Assembly (NCBI GenBank): GCA_019914995.1
Contig: CM034145.1
Location: forward strand, 1,302,001-1,366,000
Length of the DNA stretch: 64,000 bases
Origin: Acanthochlamys bracteata
Taxonomy: Eukaryota > Streptophyta > Magnoliopsida > Pandanales > Velloziaceae
Reading direction: 5' to 3'
The number at the start of each line of letters is the position of its first letter. The stretch's first letter is position 1. This document shows, piece by piece, positions 47,928 through 60,127 of this stretch. The translations under genes were made by a program, and so were the position numbers. The notes under the pieces are model-generated. The model was not told where the DNA came from and did not search any database. It saw only the letters and a list, made by a program, of their open reading frames with translations.

Positions 47928-48626
47928 AACTGATCTTGAGCTAATTTTAATCAAAACGGGAGCTGAGATAATAAGCTTTGTGAAGAAAAAAACAAAACAC
48001 ATAATGTGTAACTTTGAGATTCTTTCTTTAAGAGAAATCGAACTAAACACGCAAGTTATTATATTTCTAGCTAAATGGGATCACGAATCTCTCGGATCTC
48101 AATTCTAATGAGAACGAACAACAAGAAGAAGAAGAAGAACAGAGCGTGTTTCACCAAATTACAATCAATGGCAAGCTTAAAACACTCCGAATTTCTCTCA
48201 GATCTTTCTCAAAAGCGAAAAAACATCACAACCAAAACAGAGATTTCTATTCAGACTCGCATGACCAGAAAATAAAAGAGTAAAACTTAAAATATATTGA
48301 AATGCTATAGATATTACAACAGACATCGTCGCGAGGATCTCTCGATTGATTATAATTCCCAATCTTTCTCAACTGAAGAACAGAAAAATAACCAAAACTT
48401 ATCAAAAAAATCTTTTAAAAAGAACAACAAGGACGACAAGATTGCTACTCACAGTGCTCTAGAAGACATCAACAACAACTAGATGACAACAACAACAACA
48501 CAACTATCTCGATCTCCTTTACCAAAAATAGCAAAGCAAATAAAAAACGTCTACTAGATTGCTCTACTCAATACAAATCATCATCAACAACAAGCATCTC
48601 GATCCCTTCCACGAAAATGTGCTTAC

Positions 48627-48820
48627 CTCTCAAAACAACAACCAGCTGAAATTCACACAGATCTCCCCAATTTTACGAAACCGAATCAAATCAAATCGAG
48701 AAACAGCAAGAAGAACAAGGAATCCAGTTGTTGTTGTTGGAATCGAATTCTTGATTCTTTCTTCAGTTTCCTTTCTTTTTTTTTTGTCTTCGTTGCTGTT
48801 GTTGATGCAGGTGCGAAGAT
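48627..48820 (-). other. Probable first, untranslated exon of the SFH gene
   Basis: A strong donor (TTTTGAGAG/GTAAGC) at 48627 and a good TATA box upstream bound a region rich in AAC/CAA triplets, typical of plant leaders. Whether further untranslated exons lie between 48626 and 47102 cannot be told from sequence alone. The transcription start is approximate. Confidence 0.55.
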
Positions 48821-48848
48821 TCGAGCGCTGGTGCGTGGTGCTCTGCTT

Positions 48849-48861
48849 CTTTTATATATAG
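48849..48861 (-). promoter_or_regulatory. TATA box of the SFH gene
   Basis: The minus strand reads CTATATATAAAAG, a near-ideal plant TATA box placed just upstream of the proposed first exon. A (TTG)n microsatellite lies a further 30 bp upstream at about 48891-48919. Confidence 0.6.
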
Positions 48862-48890
48862 AGAAGTAAAGAACGAAAGAAAGAGAAGCT

Positions 48891-48919
48891 TTTGTTGTTG
48901 TTGTTGTTGTTGTTGTTGG
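48891..48919. repeat. (TTG)n microsatellite near the SFH promoter
   Basis: Nine or so uninterrupted TTG triplets on the plus strand, just upstream of the predicted TATA box. Confidence 0.85.
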
Positions 48920-49416
48920 TTTGTTGTATCGCGGCTAAACTTTCAACTACCGTACGCTGCTCAACAACCGACTACTGAACAGAGAGCGCGAGGAAGGGTT
49001 TTTTATATGCGTTTCCGGGGTTACAGTGACCCCACCTGAGCCCTCATGTGGGACCCACTAAATTATTTTGCAGGTCAAAGCTACTATGTATTTTTGCTTT
49101 TGCGTTATTAATACTGGAAGTTTACTTTTATCGAAAACAAAGATCCTTGGGGAGAAATTGTATCGTAAGGCTGCATTCTTTTACGGATAGTGGAATCTTG
49201 AAAACAGAAAGTTTGGGCATGTTTTAAACTTGAGTTTCGAAAATTTTAAAAAGTAAATTTAAAAAATTAAATTAAAATTTTAAAAATATTTAAAAAAATA
49301 AGTTTTTATAATAATAATAATTTAAAAGAATCTAAAAATTTTAATAAAAAATTTATTTTATATTAAAAATAAATTTAAAAAAATAAATTTTAGAGCGTTA
49401 GTAAAGACGCACGACC
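48920..49416. other. Upstream flank of the SFH gene
   Basis: Upstream promoter DNA to about 49200, then AT-rich spacer. No gene is seen. Confidence 0.4.
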
Positions 49417-49655
49417 ACGTTTGGTTGAATTATTTTTCAACTTTTCTCTATTTCACATTTTTCAATATATATTTTATAAATATATAATAAATTTATTTAA
49501 AAATTTAGAAAATATAAAAAAATTCTACAAAATATAATTTTTTTATTACATATTTTTATTATTTTTTTAATAAAAAAATAAAACTTATTTTTAAAAAAAA
49601 TAAAAATATTTTTTATTTTAAAAAATTTTATTTTATAAGTACTTCCAAATGTTAC
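49417..49655 (+). repeat. AT-rich miniature element, family 1
   Basis: Runs from gaccacgtttggttgaatt to agtacttccaaatg with the standard AT core (aaaaaaattctacaaaatat). Confidence 0.55.
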
Positions 49656-49876
49656 GGTGGTTTGTTGTCTTTCTAAATGCATTGGGTATTCACATGTTGC
49701 GCTATAGGCTAAAACTCCATTTTTTTTAGCGTTTACTACGTTTTCGTTCTTTTCTCGATATAAAATACTCAACACATTTTAGTGAGTAAAATATCTATGA
49801 TCTGCTCTCAAGAAGTCATTCTCATTTGTCAGGCAATTTTCACCCTCATTGCAATGGTGGTGCAAAATTAAAGCCA

Positions 49877-50112
49877 TATTTAGTGGATATTTAGAAAAGC
49901 TTAATATTTTTTTCACTTTCATTTTTTATTTTATATTTATTAATAAAATTTTTAAAATATTATATAAAAATTTTTAAAATACTAACAAATTTTATAAATA
50001 ATATCTTATTATTATATTTATTAAGATAAAAAAGTAAAATTTATTTTAAAAAACTTTTAAAGTACACTCTTTTTTTTAAAAAAATTTTTTTTCAATAAGC
50101 ACTTTCAAATAT
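49877..50112 (+). repeat. AT-rich miniature element, family 1
   Basis: Core aatatttttttcactttcat onward, ending ataagcactttcaaat. The left terminus is weak. A further diverged copy seems to follow at about 50115-50345, ending cactttcaaacgtc. Confidence 0.45.
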
Positions 50113-50345
50113 TTTTTTAGTAGTGCTTATTAAAATTTTATTTTATTTTATTATTATATTCAATAAGTCTTCTACATTATTTTGAAAATTTTTTTTTTAA
50201 ATATTTGATAAATATAAATAAATTGTACCTAACAGAATATATATATATATATATAAACAGTTTTTAGATAAAACAATAAAATCATCTTTCGTAAAACTTT
50301 AAAATATTTTTTTTTTAAAAATTTTTTGATCACTTTCAAACGTCT

Positions 50346-51849
50346 CTTAAAACAATATTTAACCGAATCGAAAAACAACGGCGACATCTATACCTTAATT
50401 GTGTCAATCCAATAAATAATTTTAACTTAAAACTAAATCAGTAGAAAAAAATAGTTATTTATAGAAGTTGATCGAGGGAGAGTAAATCTTGTATTTCAAT
50501 TTAGTTCCCAACAGAACACCTTGCTCATATCTACGTTCTCCGCAATCACCGCACCACAAATTCTAATTCTTATCGGATCACGGAGCAATTAATATCCCTA
50601 CAGGCATTAGTTTGCAAAACCCAAATCGTTAACACCCTCTACTGCAACATGCAAATTACTTTGTTGCTTTTCTAATTAAATGATACAAAAGATAGCCTGC
50701 TTTGTACGTGTCGGTTACACTGGGTCCCACATTAAATTAATAATTAATTGAACAAGTTTTGACTGGTGGGATTTTCGGTGGGTTGGAGCGAACGAATCAT
50801 TCAGAGAGAGAGATAGAGGGTGGGCCCGGATCCGTTTGACGAGGACAGCATCTGCATGACTGTGAAGGAGGTGATGCCAGTTGTCACACCTTGAGACATT
50901 CCAAGAGGCACACAGAATTAACAAGTGAATTTATGGAGAAGAATGTGGAGAGTATTAATTAACTGCAGTGCATTAAAATTCTTGGATTTTAATGAATACA
51001 TTAAATTGCTGCTTTTGACTTATTATAGGGACGTTTAAAAAAAAAAAAAAATTTTTTTGAAAAGTGTTTATTTTAAAAATTTTGTCAAATGAGTTTAATT
51101 TTTGCGAAAAATTATAAATATATATATATATATAATTGCTGATGTATAATTTATTTGTATAGTCTAAATTTTGAAAAATAATTTTTAGTATAAAAAAGTT
51201 TTAAATATGGGATTTATGTAGGAGTGTGTTTTTCATCCTTATACAGATTATTGATCCCAAATGTATAATAATTGTTATGGTGTATGCAATGTGGCAACAT
51301 TAGAATTATGAGATTAAAGACATGTTTATTTGAGTTTGTAAAATATAAATTTGTTAAACATAAGTTAGTAAAATATAAATTTACAAAAATAAATATATAA
51401 ATATATTTGAATATAACTTTTTAAGTAAGAGAGTTATCTTTAGGAAATATTGAGTAATTTAAAAAAAAACTTTTCTAAAATAAAAGTATTAAAATTTTTT
51501 TTTAAAAAACAAGTTTTATTTATTTATCTCATAAATTTTATTAAAAATAAGTAATAATAAAATTTTATGATATAAAATTTTCTATTTTTTCTAAAAAGAA
51601 TTTTAAATTATTATAAAAAATTATTGGAATACATAAAATAAAAAATTTAAATGAAAAAAATTGAAAAATTTAGCCAATTAGCACTGTTTTCTAGTTAGAT
51701 AAGTACGTAAAAGAAAATCAAATATTTTCTAGTTGAATTAGACAAGTTTTAATTTCACTAACTCTTTTCTAGATCTATCTGAAGCAAAAAAATTGTCCAT
51801 TGGGATAGAGTGTCATCGTGCATGAATCCATCAATTCTGATTTACTTTA
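50346..51849. other. Intergenic DNA, one GC-richer patch
   Basis: Mostly AT-rich. A patch at about 50740-50930 is GC-richer, with gagagagagatagagg and gggcccggatccg, but has no domain-bearing frame. It could be an isolated regulatory or transcribed patch. Confidence 0.4.
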
Positions 51850-52085
51850 GGGTCGTTTAGCAAAGCTTTTTAAAAAATTATTTTTGAATTTTTGAATTTA
51901 TATTTTTAATATATTTTTTATGTATATTTAAAAAATTATTTAAAAATCTTAAAAATATTGAAAAATTCTCATAGTAAGATTTTTATTACTTATTTTATTT
52001 TTAGGTAAAAAAGCTTATTTTTTAAAAAAATAAAAATATTTTTTTTAAAAAAAGCTCTATTTCAAAATTACTTTCAAACGCTCTC
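51850..52085 (+). repeat. AT-rich miniature element, family 1
   Basis: Runs from agggtcgtttagcaaagc to attactttcaaacgctc, with inverted termini. Confidence 0.55.
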
Positions 52086-52542
52086 TAAATGTATTTAATT
52101 TCATCTCTAATTTTTCTAAAAAATAAATTTGATAAATTTCTATATTTATTTTATAAAAATGCTTTAAATTTTTTTCTGATAAATAAATAAATTCTAAATA
52201 GCACATGAATAGTACTTTAAATTATTTTCACAATGACTAATGATTATGAAGGTAAAATATTCCTTAATAAAGAATAATACAATATATATGATTATGAAAC
52301 TTCCTTTGGGGCTTGCAAGAATGTTAGGGTAGTAGGTGGTTAATTTATATAATAGTAAGTTTTATAAAAATAAAATTCAGTAAGAAGTAGTGTTTAGTAA
52401 AAATATAGTTCAAATTCTAATTAAAATACATAAAATAAAATTTAGAATTAAATTTTAAGGAAATTAGAATTCTATACAGAAATAAAAAATAAGTTTGAAA
52501 TGATAACTAAAATATATGCATGAACTCAAAATCTGTAATAAG

Positions 52543-54742
52543 CATAGTTGGCAGACCAGACCGACCCGTCCGGCCGACGATCCGAACGGTGAATCGGTCC
52601 GGGTCTGCAAATAGATTGTTATGTATATAATCCGTTTTGATCCGCTATGATCCGTTCAACCCGCCCGTCCGGGTTGAGTCGTTCCGATATTTAAAAAAAA
52701 TTTAAAAAAAATCTAACTAATCAAGTAATCAGTCTAATAATCTAATCTAAATAATAACTCTAATCTTATTCCTAATCTTAATACCTATTCATTTACTTTC
52801 GATTGATCGAGTCGAGCTGCAGCTACTCGATCCTAAATTCCTAAATCTATTTCATTCTCTTCGCTCTCCCATCTCCGACGAATTCGCTGCCGCTCTCCGA
52901 TGAGCTCCCCTCTCTGGCTCTCTATTATACTCTCGGCTCTCTACTCTGTCTCTGCTCTCCGCCTCTTACCCCCCGAATTCGCTGTTGCACTCCATGCTCT
53001 CTGCCTCTGCTCGCTGCTGTCCAACACTCTCCCCTGTGCTTTGGCTCTCTACTCTCCTGCTACGCTTTCCTGCTTTAGGCTGTCTGCTTTCACCTCTCTC
53101 TCATTATCCGACAGCTAATTCGTCTCTCTGTCCGCTCTGCATACGATTTTTTTCTTACTATGCAGTAGCTTACTAATTTGTTGTGTATTTTCTTGGCAAT
53201 ATGGCTTACTGATTTGCTAGTTTGTTTGATTTTTTTATTGCTGGCCACTATTGTCTTATTGGCTTATTATAGATTTTTCTTCTTACTGGCTTGCTGCTAA
53301 AGTGGATTTGGGAGCATAGTATTTAGTTATTTACAGCACTTAACGACTTAAGTGTAGAGAGTAGAGTGAGTGATTTTAATAGAGACATAGAGTTCTGTTT
53401 CTGTGTGTGATATGTACCTACTAAGGCTTGACATGCAATTTTATTTTTTTTTCTTGCTGTCAGCATAAAGTTTCTATGATTTTTTTGATATGGTGTAGCA
53501 GTATAGCAGTCGTGTATAGTTGTATACAGCATAGCATAAGCTGTATAGCACTAGTTTGGTAGACTGAAATTTTTTTCTTGCTGCCAGCATAGAGTTTTTT
53601 TCTTACTAGATAGTGGCTTACTGGTTTGTGGAATTACTCGTTTGCTAGGCAGTGGCTTATAGCCTTATTGGCTTACCAACATAGCACTAGTATGTCATTC
53701 TTGTATGTTAAATATTTTTTCTTGCTGTCTGGCCCAGTATAAAATTTTATGTATTATTTTTTATTTAGTATGACACTTGTAGGTGGAATATTTTTTCTTA
53801 CTTCCAAACAGAACACAAAAATAGAAATCGGAATGTAACAATTTCTTGCACTAGTATGGCATTTGGATGCTTTTTTCTACCTGCCAGACACAGCATAGGT
53901 TTTTTTACAGAACAGAAGTGATTAACAAATCCTTCATTCCTTTGTTTCCTGCATGTTATAATATAATTAATTTTTTCTTTACAAACTAGATTACTACAGC
54001 TTGCTGTCTTGCTAACTGATTAATGTTTCTTACATGTTATAATATTGTACATGTAGCAGTGGGAGATTGCTGACTGCCTGACATAGTTGAAGTCTTGAAT
54101 TGAAGGTATTTTCTTTACCCTCATGCACACTGAAGCTTTGAAGAATAATTTATATCTCACAACAAAATTGCAAAGCTCTGAATGTTGTTAGAACTTGATA
54201 GTAATGTTGTTATATCTCCCATGCTTAATATAGTGAAAAAAAAAAAGAAAGAAAGAGTACCTGATAGTCTACAAGTGAGCAAGTATTTGTGTAGGGATGC
54301 TGGACAGCAAGATGAATAGTGAATGATGTGTAATACTTGCAGCAAGATGGCTAGTATATGTAATGTGTTGCAAGTAAGAAGCTCGTTTGCTTGGACTTGA
54401 AAATTTAGTGTAATGTGTTACACATATGTGTTGTCTTACTTCATTGAATATGAATATCATGTAACAAATTAACAATCAGTGTACTACAGTTTGACTGCGA
54501 AAGTGTTGACTATTTGGCTGTGTAGTGAAAGTGTTTTGACCGTAAAGTGTTAGCCAATCTTATGTTATTATGCTATTACTGTTTGTGTTGTGTTATCTTA
54601 TACCAAATTATAGCTTCACACGTCAGTAGGACACAGCCAATTTTTAAGTCTTTGACTCTTTTGTATTGTCATAGTGATTCGGCGAGTCAACCTGCCAATC
54701 CGGCGACTCGAATACCAATTCGGGTCGGGTTGTAGAACTATG
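52543..54742. mobile_element. 2.2-kb non-autonomous hAT-like element
   Basis: The left end reads catagttggcagaccagacc. The right end read inward gives catagttctacaacccgacc. The 8-bp flanks gtaataag (52535-52542) and gtaataaa (54743-54750) match at 7 positions. This agrees with hAT insertion and with the 800-bp relative at 6007-6806. Beyond the GC-rich subterminal part, 52850-53120 is a pyrimidine-rich stretch of CTCTC/CTCTG words. The rest has repeated words such as cttactggcttgctg and no transposase. Confidence 0.75.
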
Positions 54743-54759
54743 GTAATAAATGATGTTTT

Positions 54760-54975
54760 ACTAACATTTTTATTTTTATTTTTTATTTTATACTTTTAAT
54801 AAATTTTTTTATAATATTTTAAAAATTAAAATTAACACAAAAATTATATATCATAATTTTTATTATTATTATTTTTTACTTTTAATATAAAAAATTAATC
54901 TTAATTTTTAAAAAATCTTAAAATAATTTTTATTTTAGAAAAGTTAGTTTTTAAAATATCTCCAAACATTTTATA
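54760..54975 (+). repeat. AT-rich miniature element, family 1, diverged
   Basis: Shares tttttattttatactttt and later ttttattttagaaaag, ending ctccaaacattttat. It starts just beyond the hAT-like element's target site. Confidence 0.4.
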
Positions 54976-55229
54976 GAGTATTTTTTTTTTAATTTAGACA
55001 TACTTGCTAGAGCAGCTTTAGCTAACTAGTGCCATCATAACACCGTGCACAACGTAAATCCACTTCAATCTTTTCTTTATTTGCCTTTACAACCCGTCCC
55101 CTTCTGTACTTCCCCCTTTGCCAAATTCCATATTATAGTTATCTTTTGCAAAATCAAGCCCATAAAACTATTTTCAGCTTTTTTTGCCCTATATAAATCA
55201 TGTTTAATGGAAACCATTATTAGCGTTCA

Positions 55230-55483
55230 TGGGCGTTTGAGAGTGCTTATAAAATGGAGCTTTTCTGAAATAGAAAAAATTTTTATTTTTTTTGAGAAAC
55301 AAGCTTTATTTTTTACTTTTAAAAAAATAATAAAAATATACAATAAAAAGATCTCATTCCGTAGAATTTTTTTATATTTTCTAAATTTTTAAATAAACTT
55401 TTTATATACTTATAAAATATGTATTGAAAAATATAAAATAAAAAAAGTTGAAAAATAGCTTTTGAAAAGCTAAACCAAACGCA
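55230..55483 (-). repeat. AT-rich miniature element, family 1
   Basis: Reverse copy from gggcgtttgagagtgc to gctaaaccaaacgcaa. The ends are clear inverted repeats, and the core word ccgtagaatttttttatatt matches the other copies. Confidence 0.6.
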
Positions 55484-58400
55484 ATTTAACTTTTTGGTAA
55501 TTCAGATAAAGCTTAAATTCAATTTTAAAGTGCGTTCTTTTGCTCCCGAAAATATCTTTTTATTCTTTTACCATAAACTTTTTTGGATGAAAAATAATAT
55601 TCTTTTATAATAATTTATTTTTTATATATGATCAAATTTTTAAATTAAAATAATTGATCAATTATTTAAAAATTAATAGCTGTCATATACAAATATATAT
55701 TAATTTTAATATTCAGTTAATATGAAACTATTAACGTGCATTATTTATTAAACATATCAAAATAGAGCTCACTTATTTTAATCTAAAGTGAGTTGTTGAA
55801 GTATCTTCAAATTAGTTACCCTTTTTTAATTGAACACTATTTCTAAACCCCTGCATTACCAATTCGGATCTAATCCAACTTGAAATCTCAACATTTTTAT
55901 AATTTACTTTCAAATATCTTAATTTTTCAAAAAGCTATATTCTAAAAGAGCACATCCTTGCTCTAGTTCATTGTATATTTGTATCACAAAATATATTGGA
56001 CTCTTTCTGCAATAAAGTATCAGTAGTGTCCATTCTTGCAACACTACTAGTCTAGGCAACGACCGCTACCATACACTCTACCGTTTCACTACCAAACTCA
56101 AAAAAGAATGATTTCAATTCCTTTGATCAGGAAAAAAAAAAGAAAGTTAATAATAAAAGCTGGTTTGGTTAGTTTCAGCTTTCAATGAATGCTAAATACA
56201 CTCTGCAGCTTGCAGCTTTCAATCAATGCTTAAAAACCATATATTATAATATATAATCTATTTATTATAATATCATCACTTAGAAAACAGGTTTGCCAAA
56301 CTGCCTCTAGCTTTTACTCTGATCAGTGATCAATCAATCATCAATCAAGAACAAGTGTAGATTTTTATTTCTGTAGCTAAAAAGCTTCTGGTGATGTGTA
56401 TGAAAAGAAAGGAAAAGGAAAGACAAGAGCAAGCATGCATTGATTCAGCTTTTATTTTTTTCTTGATGACCAGCAGCAAAGCAGCAATATGGAATCTGGA
56501 GCAAAAGAAAAAGAACTGTTTCTGTATTTTCCAATTGATTTGCTTTATTGGGTTTTGGGTTCTTTTTAGGAACATTTGCCTACATGGTTACTAGCTTTCT
56601 TTCTTGATCTTGCCACTAGTACGAGCGTGTCCGTAATTGAGTTTTATAAAAGTAAAAAATAAAAAATAAAATTTTTTAAAAATAAAATAAAAATAGAGTT
56701 TAATATTTGTGTTTTAAAAAATTTTAAAAATGTTAAAAATTAAAAAATATAATTAAAAGTGTGTAAATAAAAAAATTAAAATTAGAGTTCCGTATATGAA
56801 AGTAAAATTTTAAATTTTTGTATAATTAAAATATAAAACTATTCAGAACTCAAAATTTAGTCAAAAAAATTAAAATTATGAGCATTTAAAATGCCCTATA
56901 TTATATTACGTGCGGAATTTCGATTCCAATTTGCTTGATTCTTTTGGGTCTATTTTTTATAAGTTATTTATTAGAAAGTGATTATTATAAAATAAGTTAT
57001 TATAATTATTATATTAAAATTAAATTAAATTATTATATTTTTTATAGCTGAAAATATTCTTTATATATTTTGTATAGATAAAAATAAGCTGAAAAAAAAT
57101 TTAATTACAAATTAATTTATGAGATGAAAAGAAATAGTCAAATTTTGATAATGCGTTTTCAAAATTTTTTAAATAAATTAAAAGGTATAAATAAATTATA
57201 CATTATAGAATTATTATGAATAAATAATAAATAAATTTTTTACAAATTTGTCACTAGAATACATATACATTTAATTAATATTCCTCAACAATATGAAAAA
57301 AAAAAACACAGAGAACCAAAAGAACCTTTCTTGTCAGAGACCATGTTAACATCTGCAGATAGATAATCTACTGAAGAAATCTCACAGGACAATTCAATGT
57401 TATTGACTTTGTTACTTCTCCCTCTTACCAATAACAGCAACAAACACAGCAGAGCAGAGCACTGCACAGGCAAGGTATGCATGCATGACTCATTGCAGTG
57501 CAGCAGTTGCCACAAATTTATGATATGGTTTTTTTTCCCCTCTTCTAAACAGAGATAGCAATAATTCAAGAATGAGTGAACTGCATTGAAAACTCTATCA
57601 TAAGTTCATCAAGTATTGTTATTATTATCCATTTCTTTTAAACATTAATTTTTAATGTAATTTAATTGAGTTTCACTGTTTCATATTGATGTGTTTTTGT
57701 TAATTTGCTAGACATATGGAGAAGTAGAACACCATGGAAGAAGTCAAACATGTTGTTGCAGTTGTTGAAGAAAGAAAGAAAGAAATAATTTGCTATGAAT
57801 TGGAACCCAAATTGTTGTTTAGAATTATTCATATTTTTTTTTGAAGGGGATAAAATCTGTCTTGCCATAAAAATTGTTTGGGTGAGTTATTAAAAATAAT
57901 ATTATTAAAAATAAGTTTAAATTTTGTATTTTTTTTAAAAGAAATGAGTTTTCAAAAAACTTCAAGTTGCAGTAAAGTTATATTTTAAGAACTGAGTTTT
58001 TAAAAAATAATTTTTAGAAAATTGGGAGAATAGTGAAATATGCTGACCATAGTGACAAAATTGATTTATGGGTAAGATCTGATTAAAATAAATTTCTTAA
58101 TTTTATCTCAATCATTAAATTTTACGATATTAATACATTATTGTAGGCAAAACACATTCTACTCCATAAACAGATGGATTGAAAGCAACAAGAACCAAAC
58201 CAAAGTGTCAAATTGCTCATGTTCTAACAACGGAGTTTTAATTGAGTGAAAATAAGTTTCATGAATTCGGTGAGAAATAAAATTTGATATAAAAATATAA
58301 ATAAAATTTGGAATAGCAATTACAACACATAAAATGATCCGAATTTGAAGTTAAAAAAAAAATGAAATTCCGTGGCATTATAGAATGCCCAGATTGGAGC

Positions 58401-59573
58401 GTAGTGCATTGCAAAGCCCACGGAGCAGTACTGCTGTGGATGATGACAATGACATTACCACTGGGTGCTGTACGTATAGGAGAAGCTCTTTTAACAGAGA
58501 ACAAAACAAACTGCCAAGCAAATAAACAGATTGAAGTACTTACTGTATTTTACCACAACAAAGAATGTTTTCAAAAATTATCAATGGAGATCTGAGACTT
58601 GTTTTCTTCTGGTTTTATTTACTGCTATTGGTAAAATGTGTTCACTTATAATGTTTTTCTTCTTGATTTATTTGATGGCTTTGTTTTTTAACTTAAAGTA
58701 ATTCTATTCAAAATATACTTCAGATAACGCTGAACTTAAATCACAGACATATGAAATGTCACTCTCCTCATACTACATATGCACTACATACAAAACAGAT
58801 CAACAAAATGCTACATAATTTAAGATACAATATATCATGGAAGGAATATATAAGCACTCTTTTCTTATAGACACTCCTGCGCCTTCTCCTCTCATCAAAG
58901 CCGTTCGATCAAACAATCGTACTGTAATGCTTCGATCAAACGATCATTGAGACTAGAAATAAAATGCATTATTTTTAAAAAAATAAGAGATAAATTATAA
59001 TCGTCTAATATTAATTGGACGACTGAATTAGAAGAATCGATCAATGAACAACTGAACTAAAAATGTGCGAAGTACTAATCATAGAATAATGTAGCATTGG
59101 ATTTTTTCTCTAATTTTTTCCAATAAAAACAAGGAAAATTTATAACCATGCAGCATTGGATTCTTTCCCTAATTTTTCTTTAGAAGATATGTTGGTCTTG
59201 CTATGTTTGTCACTATTAAAATGCAGTGAATGGTCATAGCAGAGAGACATTACATGAATAAGCACAAGCAGTCCAAAGTTTCATTACACAATTTCTGTTT
59301 CATTTTCATTTCTTTTCATTTGCTTTCAACAACAGTACATGCTACTTGTGACTTGTGAGAGATATATAGAGAATCCAAGAAACTCTTTTTTTTTTTGCAC
59401 GAAAATGAGTTCTAAAATACAAATCTTATAGAAAATAAATTATTATAAAGTAAATTTACAAAAATAAATTTATAACAGTAAATATTGAATATCATTTTAA
59501 GTCGGCCGAAAATAATTTTTAAAATATTGCGTAAAAGGGTTATGTATGTTCTCGTACTAAGATCATATTTGAT
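55484..59573. other. Gene-poor intergenic DNA
   Basis: Four kilobases with only short open frames. It includes a family-2-like stretch at about 56625-56895, another at about 58236-58355, and less AT-biased patches at 57290-57560 and 58370-58600 with no domain. No RNA gene could be recognised. Confidence 0.4.
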
Positions 59574-60117
59574 AGGGGTGGCAAAAATGAACCCGACCCA
59601 AAAACCGACCCGAAAAAGTTGGGTTCGAGTTAAGCCTTAAACGAATTTGGGTCGATTTCGGATCGACCCGAAAATGATCCGAAATTTTTAAACAGATTCG
59701 GGTCGACCTGAAAATGACCCGTTTAACTATTTATATAGTATATATTACTTAAAAATTAGAAAAAAATAACAAAAAATTTGAATTTAATTTGTATATATAT
59801 ATTTTTAATTTATCTTAATTTTTACTAATTTTTATTTAATTTATAAATTTGTCAAAATTAATAATTTTCCTTTTTAAATACATCATAATTAATAATTTTG
59901 ATATATTATTATTAAAAATTAATATTTATAATTTTTATTTAATAATTTAATTATTAAATGGGTCGACCCGAGTTTGACCCGATTATAAATAGGTTGGGTT
60001 AGGGTTGACAATTTTGACCCATATAAATAAATGGGTCGAATTAGGGTTGAACATTTTTTACCCGATTATTATATGGGTCGATCCGAAACCGACCCATGAA
60101 CCCATATTGCCATCCCT
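59574..60117. mobile_element. Mutator-like miniature element, copy C
   Basis: A 544-bp element from aggggtggcaaaaatgaacc to cccatattgccatccct. Flanking 10-mers catatttgat (59564-59573) and aatatttggc (60118-60127) agree at 7 positions. Its interior (aaataggttgggttagggtt, atgggtcgaattagggttga) is nearly identical to copies A and B. Confidence 0.75.
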
Positions 60118-60127
60118 AATATTTGGC

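Noticed and set aside
57340-57560. Possible microRNA precursor
   Set aside because: I looked for a long foldback and for mature sequences of common plant miRNA families and found neither.
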